Assembly: GCF_003710935.1 (NCBI RefSeq)
Contig: NZ_RHHS01000047.1
Span: 1 to 64,000, forward strand
Origin: Brevibacillus gelatini
Lineage (GTDB): Bacteria > Bacillota > Bacilli > Brevibacillales > Brevibacillaceae
Length of the DNA stretch: 64,000 nt
Direction of reading: 5' to 3'
Under the pieces are notes generated by a model. The model did no database searches. It saw only the letters and a list, made by a program, of their open reading frames with translations, and had not been told where the DNA came from. Positions 60,306 to 64,000 of this stretch are shown in pieces (position 1 is the first letter of the stretch; each line of letters starts with the position of its first letter). The position numbers and the translations under genes were made by a program.

Positions 60306-61532
60306 ATGAAACTTAGCATAAAACCCGTCATACTGGCCGTTTTGGCTGTAAGCCTCGTGGCAGGTTGTTCCAGCCCGCAAGCGGAGACACCGCAGGCAGA
60401 AACGGTGGAATCGGCAACACCTGTACAGATCGAGACAGTCGCCACCGGCACTGTCACGACAGAGTCCGGCCTTACGGCGAAACTGGCGCCGAGTGAAGAG
60501 GTGCAGGTTTCGCCAAAAGTAGGCGGAAAGATTACCTCGCTGCCTGTGCAGCTCGGTCAGTATGTGACAAAAGGCCAGGTGCTGTTCAAACTGGATGAAA
60601 AAGATTTGGTGAACGGTGTCAAACAGGCGGAAGCGGCATACGAAGTGGCCAAGGCCAGCTTGAATCAGGCCGGAAGCAGCTCGGATCAGGGACTGGTCCA
60701 AGCGCGCAACGGACTGAAACAGGCGGAAGCCGCTTTGGCTGATGCGAAGCTAAACCAGCAGCGGATGAACCAGTTGTTTACGCAGGGAGCGATTTCCGCC
60801 CAGCAAATGGAGCAGGCGAACATGCAGCTGACCAACGCGCAAACGGCTTATGACAACGCGCAGCAAAACTTGCAGGTCGCCCAGCAAAAAGCGAACGTGC
60901 AAGTATCGGCGGCTTCGGTGAAACAGGCTGAGGTCAGCTTGCAAAATGCCCGCGAGCAACTGGCGAACGCGACGGTTACTTCGCCGATCAACGGCTATGT
61001 GTCCAGCGTAAACGGCGCGGTCGGTCAAATGGCCGGGCAGCAGCCAGTCGTCGTGGTAGTCAACACCAACCCGTTGCTCGTAAAAGCGAACCTGTCCGAA
61101 GCGGATATTACGAAAGTCAAAGTGGGTACCGTCGTAAAAGTGAACGTGCAATCAACAGGAAAAACGATTGATGCCAAAGTAACGGCAATCAGCCCTGTGA
61201 TGGATTCCGCGCTCAAGGCGTATCCCGTCGAAATCACGATTCCGAATCCATCCAACGAGCTGAAGTCCGACATGGTCGTCAACGTGACGTTCCCATCCGA
61301 TGGTGCGAGCGGCGAGAAAGCTCTCGTTATCTCGCGCAAAGCGGTCTTTGATCGTGACGGAAAGCAATACGTGTTCAAGCTTGAAGGCGACATTGCCAAG
61401 CAGGTAGAGGTAGTGACCGGTAAATCGACCAGCGACAAGATCGAAATTACAAGCGGTCTGGCGGAAGGCGACAAAGTAGTAGTGACCGGAATTACGCTGC
61501 TGAAGGATGGCAGCAAGGTAAGCATTCAGTAG
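60306..61532 (+). CDS. RND efflux periplasmic-adaptor-type lipoprotein (HlyD/MFP family)
   Basis: Membrane fusion protein of 408 residues, anchored by a lipobox (SLVAGCSS, Cys about residue 22). The lipoyl-like half is PKVGGKITSLPVQLGQYVTK, a long alpha-helical coiled-coil hairpin follows (residues about 100-215, Ala/Gln-rich), then the second half LANATVTSPINGYVSSVNGA and beta-barrel domains with DGKQYVFKLEGDIAKQVEVV. It works with the RND pump upstream to move substrates across the cell envelope. ATG 60306 is behind GAGGAGGG. Confidence 0.9.
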   Translation: MKLSIKPVILAVLAVSLVAGCSSPQAETPQAETVESATPVQIETVATGTVTTESGLTAKLAPSEEVQVSPKVGGKITSLPVQLGQYVTKGQVLFKLDEKDLVNGVKQAEAAYEVAKASLNQAGSSSDQGLVQARNGLKQAEAALADAKLNQQRMNQLFTQGAISAQQMEQANMQLTNAQTAYDNAQQNLQVAQQKANVQVSAASVKQAEVSLQNAREQLANATVTSPINGYVSSVNGAVGQMAGQQPVVVVVNTNPLLVKANLSEADITKVKVGTVVKVNVQSTGKTIDAKVTAISPVMDSALKAYPVEITIPNPSNELKSDMVVNVTFPSDGASGEKALVISRKAVFDRDGKQYVFKLEGDIAKQVEVVTGKSTSDKIEITSGLAEGDKVVVTGITLLKDGSKVSIQ

Positions 61533-61553
61533 AAAAATAGAGCAAGGGAGAAA

Positions 61554-61582
61554 AGAGGCGGAGCGAATTCCGTCTCTTTTTT
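61554..61582 (+). terminator. Terminator after the RND operon
   Basis: AGAGGCGGA / TCCGTCTCT with one G-T pair, T6. Confidence 0.75.
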
Positions 61583-61712
61583 CGTATGACAATGATTCGG
61601 GTATGTGAGGTTTGGCTCTGTACATTCGACACGGCTGAATTTCCTTTGCCCAGATCATCTGGATGTTGGAGTTGCAAATGTCACGGATTTAAGGCAAAGT
61701 GCCACTTTTGCT

Positions 61713-61740
61713 TTTGAAGGAGCGAAAGATTCGCTACAAT
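61713..61740 (+). promoter_or_regulatory. Promoter for ccdA-resA-like genes
   Basis: TTTGAA (61713-61718), 16-base spacer, TACAAT (61735-61740). A small GCGAA/TTCGC hairpin lies inside the spacer. Confidence 0.45.
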
Positions 61741-61779
61741 AAGGAATATAGTGGATGAAACAACCATTCGGAGGTACAT

Positions 61780-62490
61780 ATGACTGGGAATCTTACGGTG
61801 TTTTTGGCCTTTGCGGCGGGGTTTCTCTCGTTTATTTCGCCTTGCTGTCTGCCGCTTTATCCGTCCTTTTTGTCCTATATCACAGGGGTGACGGTGGATG
61901 AAGTAAAAAAAGGGAGAACCGTCTTCCAGAAACAGGCCCTTTTACATACGCTATTTTTCATCATCGGTTTTTCCGTTGTTTTTATCGCCCTGGGACTGTC
62001 CACCTCGTGGATTGGCAATCTGTTCTCGAACCAAAAGGACTTGATCCGGCAGCTTGGCGGGATTTTGCTCGTCGTCATTGGCCTTGTCATGCTGCAAGTG
62101 TTTAAAATGGACTGGATGATGCGGTCGTTCAAGATCGATTTAAAATCGCGGCCTTTGGGGTATACTGGGTCCATACTGGTGGGAATGACCTATGCTGCCG
62201 GATGGACGCCTTGTGTCGGGCCGATTCTCTCCGGCATCATCGTGCTTGGTGTCACGGATCCGTCCCGTGCCTTGACGTACACCCTGGCCTATACACTCGG
62301 GTTTGCCATTCCTTTCTTCGTCATGACGTTCTTCATCAGTAAAGTGAGCGCGATCGTCAAGTATTCGGATCAATTCATGAAAGTCGGCGGCGGCATGATG
62401 ATTTTGTTCGGCGTGCTGCTGTACACGGACAAATTGACAGACATTACACGCGTGCTCATTCAATTGTTCGGCGGCTTTACAGGATTTTAA
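61780..62490 (+). CDS. ccdA: Cytochrome c biogenesis protein CcdA (thiol-disulfide transmembrane carrier)
   Basis: Six-segment membrane protein of 236 residues that carries reducing equivalents from cytoplasmic thioredoxin to outside thiol proteins. The two redox Cys are in SFISPCCLPLYPS (segment 1) and AAGWTPCVGPILSG (segment 4), each with the Pro-Cys of the family. GGMMILFGVLLYTDKL is the last segment. ATG 61780 is behind CGGAGG. Followed at 24 bases by the thioredoxin-like gene it probably reduces. Confidence 0.92.
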   Translation: MTGNLTVFLAFAAGFLSFISPCCLPLYPSFLSYITGVTVDEVKKGRTVFQKQALLHTLFFIIGFSVVFIALGLSTSWIGNLFSNQKDLIRQLGGILLVVIGLVMLQVFKMDWMMRSFKIDLKSRPLGYTGSILVGMTYAAGWTPCVGPILSGIIVLGVTDPSRALTYTLAYTLGFAIPFFVMTFFISKVSAIVKYSDQFMKVGGGMMILFGVLLYTDKLTDITRVLIQLFGGFTGF

Positions 62491-62514
62491 GACCAGTCAT
62501 GCAGAGGTGACGAG

Positions 62515-63048
62515 ATGAAAAAGCTGTTGCTGGCGGTGCTGGTGCTTGCGGGTTCAGGAATTGCGGTTTGGGAAAAGCCCCAGCCATCAGCGCCAGTCGT
62601 AGCAGATGTTCAGAAACCGGAAGTGGGCTTCGTGGCCCCTCACTTTACCTTGACAGGTCTGGACAACCAGACGTACAAGGTAGAGGGAAAAAGGGACAAG
62701 CCGCTGCTTCTCAATTTTTGGGCATCCTGGTGCGGGCCATGCCGGATGGAAGCGCCCGATTTGCAGAAGATTTACGAGAAGTACGGTGGACAGATTGACA
62801 TGTACGGGGTAAACGTGACGAGCAGTGACAGCCCGGAGGCCGCGCAAGCCTTCGTACAGTCTTACAAGCTGACCTTTCCCATCCCGATGGACGTAAGCGG
62901 CTCGGTGGCCAACCGTTACCTCGTGCAGGCTTTTCCCACGACCTACCTGATCGACGCACAAGGCATTGTCCGCAAAAAAATCATCGGAATGATTGACGCA
63001 AAAACGTTGGAATTGGAGCTTCGGCAGCTACAGAAAGAGGAAAAGTAG
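62515..63048 (+). CDS. ResA/TlpA-like membrane-anchored thioredoxin
   Basis: Thiol-disulfide protein of 177 residues with an N-terminal membrane anchor (residues 1-18, no lipobox) and a redox domain outside the cell. The active site is WASWCGPCRMEAPDL (about C73, C76), the cis-Pro is in VQAFPTTYLIDAQG, and a ResA-type Glu region GVNVTSSDSPEAAQ is present. ResA reduces apocytochrome c before haem attachment; no resBC genes follow, so it may have another outside target. ATG 62515 is behind GAGGTGA. Confidence 0.85.
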   Translation: MKKLLLAVLVLAGSGIAVWEKPQPSAPVVADVQKPEVGFVAPHFTLTGLDNQTYKVEGKRDKPLLLNFWASWCGPCRMEAPDLQKIYEKYGGQIDMYGVNVTSSDSPEAAQAFVQSYKLTFPIPMDVSGSVANRYLVQAFPTTYLIDAQGIVRKKIIGMIDAKTLELELRQLQKEEK

Positions 63049-63062
63049 CGAAACGACATACG

Positions 63063-63104
63063 AACCGCTGGCGCACACTTGAACTGCCCGGCGGTTTTCT
63101 TTTG
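63063..63104 (+). terminator. Terminator after the ResA-like gene
   Basis: AACCGCTGG / CCGGCGGTT stem (one T-G pair), followed by TTTTCTTTT. Confidence 0.6.
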
Positions 63105-63217
63105 CTGCGAGAGCCGGCCCATTTTGCCCGCAGCCATCCCGTTTTGTATATGTGCCTAAAGAACAGGGGTGCTCTGTCTCATAGACTGGAGTGAACCAGG
63201 GCAAAGGGAGGGATCAG

Positions 63218-63412
63218 ATGGCCAAGGGCAAAAAAAAGAAGAAAAACAGTCGGCAACACCCCCACCAGCTCAATTTGAAAATCGTGACCTCCAGTACATG
63301 TCAGGCGTGCAAGCAGCAATGCGCGCGCGGCTTGGCGTATTTGGAGCACATGTCACAGCCTGGCGCGATTGGAAAAGGGGTGCCCTGTATTCTTACCAAA
63401 CCAAAGGCGTAA
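63218..63412 (+). CDS. Small Lys-rich protein with cysteine motif (64 aa)
   Basis: Protein of 64 residues: a basic N-terminus (AKGKKKKKNSRQHPHQ) and four Cys, three in CQACKQQC and one in VPCILTKP near the C-terminus, a spacing that could hold a zinc ion or a metal cluster. Not recognised; similar short Cys-bearing proteins occur in Bacillaceae. ATG 63218 is behind GGGAGGG; a strong terminator follows at 63438. Confidence 0.6.
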   Translation: MAKGKKKKKNSRQHPHQLNLKIVTSSTCQACKQQCARGLAYLEHMSQPGAIGKGVPCILTKPKA

Positions 63413-63437
63413 GCGAAAACAGGTACGAGGTCGCCGG

Positions 63438-63484
63438 GAGATAATCTCTGCCAAATGCAGCAGCAGAGGATTATCTCTTTTTGA
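63438..63484 (+). terminator. Terminator after the small cysteine protein gene
   Basis: GAGATAATC / GATTATCTC with extra CT/AG pairing in the loop, T5. Confidence 0.8.
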
Positions 63485-63574
63485 ATGGGGACAGTCCGTC
63501 CACTCTCTGGCGGCTTCGTACGCCATGTATTATACTGAAAAGACCGCATTTCATAACGGAAAGGAGCTGTTTTC

Positions 63575-63754
63575 ATGCGTCCCTTGCCAATATCGCCGGA
63601 AACCGCAGTGAAGCTTGCCGAAGCGCTGAATGTTCCATTGGAGCGGCTCATGCACATGCCGCAACACATTCTGATGCAAAAAATGATGGAGCTGGCCAAA
63701 CAGGAGCAGGAAGCGGACAAGGCGGACAAGCAAGAGCCTGGCAAAGCCGAGTAA
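63575..63754 (+). CDS. YycC-family protein
   Basis: Protein of 59 residues with ISPETAVKLAEALNVPLERL followed by MHMPQHILMQKMMEL, the pattern of B. subtilis YycC. The tail is Lys/Glu/Ala-rich and longer than in B. subtilis. Function unknown in the family. ATG 63575 is behind AAGGAGC. The gene is just too short for usual length cut-offs. Confidence 0.75.
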   Translation: MRPLPISPETAVKLAEALNVPLERLMHMPQHILMQKMMELAKQEQEADKADKQEPGKAE

Positions 63755-63907
63755 GCGAAAACAAGCCAGCGTCGCGTTTATCGACGGCACACTGCTCGCA
63801 TCACCGGGAGGAAAAACGGCGAGACGTTTTTCCAGGAAAAGGACTTTTGCCGCTGTTGTAGAAAAGATACTGGAGCAAGTCCAGATACATATACGGGAGG
63901 CAAGAAA

Positions 63908-64000
63908 ATGGCTGCAAATGTCGCACATAAGTTTCGCACGGGATTGACGCCAAAAGCGTTCGTCGATGGCATGACCAAAAATCAGGAGGCTTTCCAAAGC
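63908..64000 (+). CDS. Start of a probable thioredoxin-family protein (3' end outside window)
   Basis: Only 31 codons are visible: GLTPKAFVDGMTKNQEAFQS after a basic start. ATG 63908 is behind GGGAGG at seven bases. The opening resembles, from memory, a Bacillota thioredoxin-like (Thioredoxin_9) family; no active site is in the window, so this is a low-confidence name. Confidence 0.4.
   Translation, partial: MAANVAHKFRTGLTPKAFVDGMTKNQEAFQS

Noticed and set aside
1-64000. CRISPR arrays, insertion sequences, prophage genes, tRNA or rRNA genes
   Set aside because: I saw no regularly spaced repeats, transposase motifs, phage structural proteins, or tRNA/rRNA signatures.

Overview
The window looks like chromosomal DNA of a spore-forming, mesophilic Bacillota, most probably Brevibacillus (inference). 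The grounds are a GC content in the mid-fifties by eye, strong AGGAGG-type ribosome binding sites, many TTG and GTG starts, a ParE/ParC pair of Bacillus type, a YycC-family protein, a SpoVK-like AAA protein and a KinA/KinE-like kinase. I saw no insertion sequence, prophage, CRISPR array, tRNA or rRNA. Most of it reads as core or niche-adaptation chromosome.

Layout. 1-1.7 kb: a cyclophilin lipoprotein (cut by the window edge) diverges from a cystathionine gamma-synthase/lyase-type enzyme. 1.7-7.5 kb: a tight operon of an ECF sigma factor with its own ECF-type promoter, a membrane anti-sigma-like protein with a beta-propeller, a 745-residue exported membrane protein and a two-gene ABC-2 exporter. 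7.5-9.0 kb: small conserved proteins and an intergenic stretch with an unexplained terminator. 9.1-13.9 kb: parE-parC. 14.2-22.3 kb: a Gfo/Idh oxidoreductase, a MarR/MFS pair, a tandem AAA+ protein and a secreted subtilisin. 22.4-39.8 kb: a catabolic region for the reductive degradation of pyrimidines. It has a PucR regulator, malonate-semialdehyde dehydrogenase, an omega-aminotransferase, a LOG-type phosphoribohydrolase, two secreted proteins of unknown role, a divergent pair of small DNA-binding proteins, PreT, PreA, hydantoinase, beta-ureidopropionase and an NCS1 permease. 40.0-47.5 kb: a UbiD decarboxylase, then a CitA/CitB-type two-component system in front of a tripartite tricarboxylate transporter. 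47.6-54.6 kb: small and metabolic genes (GNAT, DUF3054, TenI-ThiE, HmoB-like haem monooxygenase, PAS histidine kinase, WGR-like protein). 54.6-61.6 kb: a DesK/NarL-type two-component system divergent from a MarR-RND pump-adaptor operon. 61.7-64 kb: CcdA and a ResA-like thioredoxin, two very small proteins, and the start of a further gene.

How the genes work together. The pyrimidine genes give a full route: uptake (NCS1), uracil to dihydrouracil (PreTA), ring opening (hydantoinase), release of beta-alanine (ureidopropionase), transamination to malonate semialdehyde, and oxidation to acetyl-CoA. A perfect cre-type sequence precedes the tricarboxylate transporter and a weaker one lies between preT and preA, suggesting carbon catabolite control of both. 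The ECF operon is the best candidate for an undescribed system: an envelope signal read by a propeller-bearing anti-sigma factor would switch on a membrane protein and an exporter. Several short genes (37961-38137 complement, 48739-48870, 63575-63754) were found by reading ribosome binding sites rather than by length.
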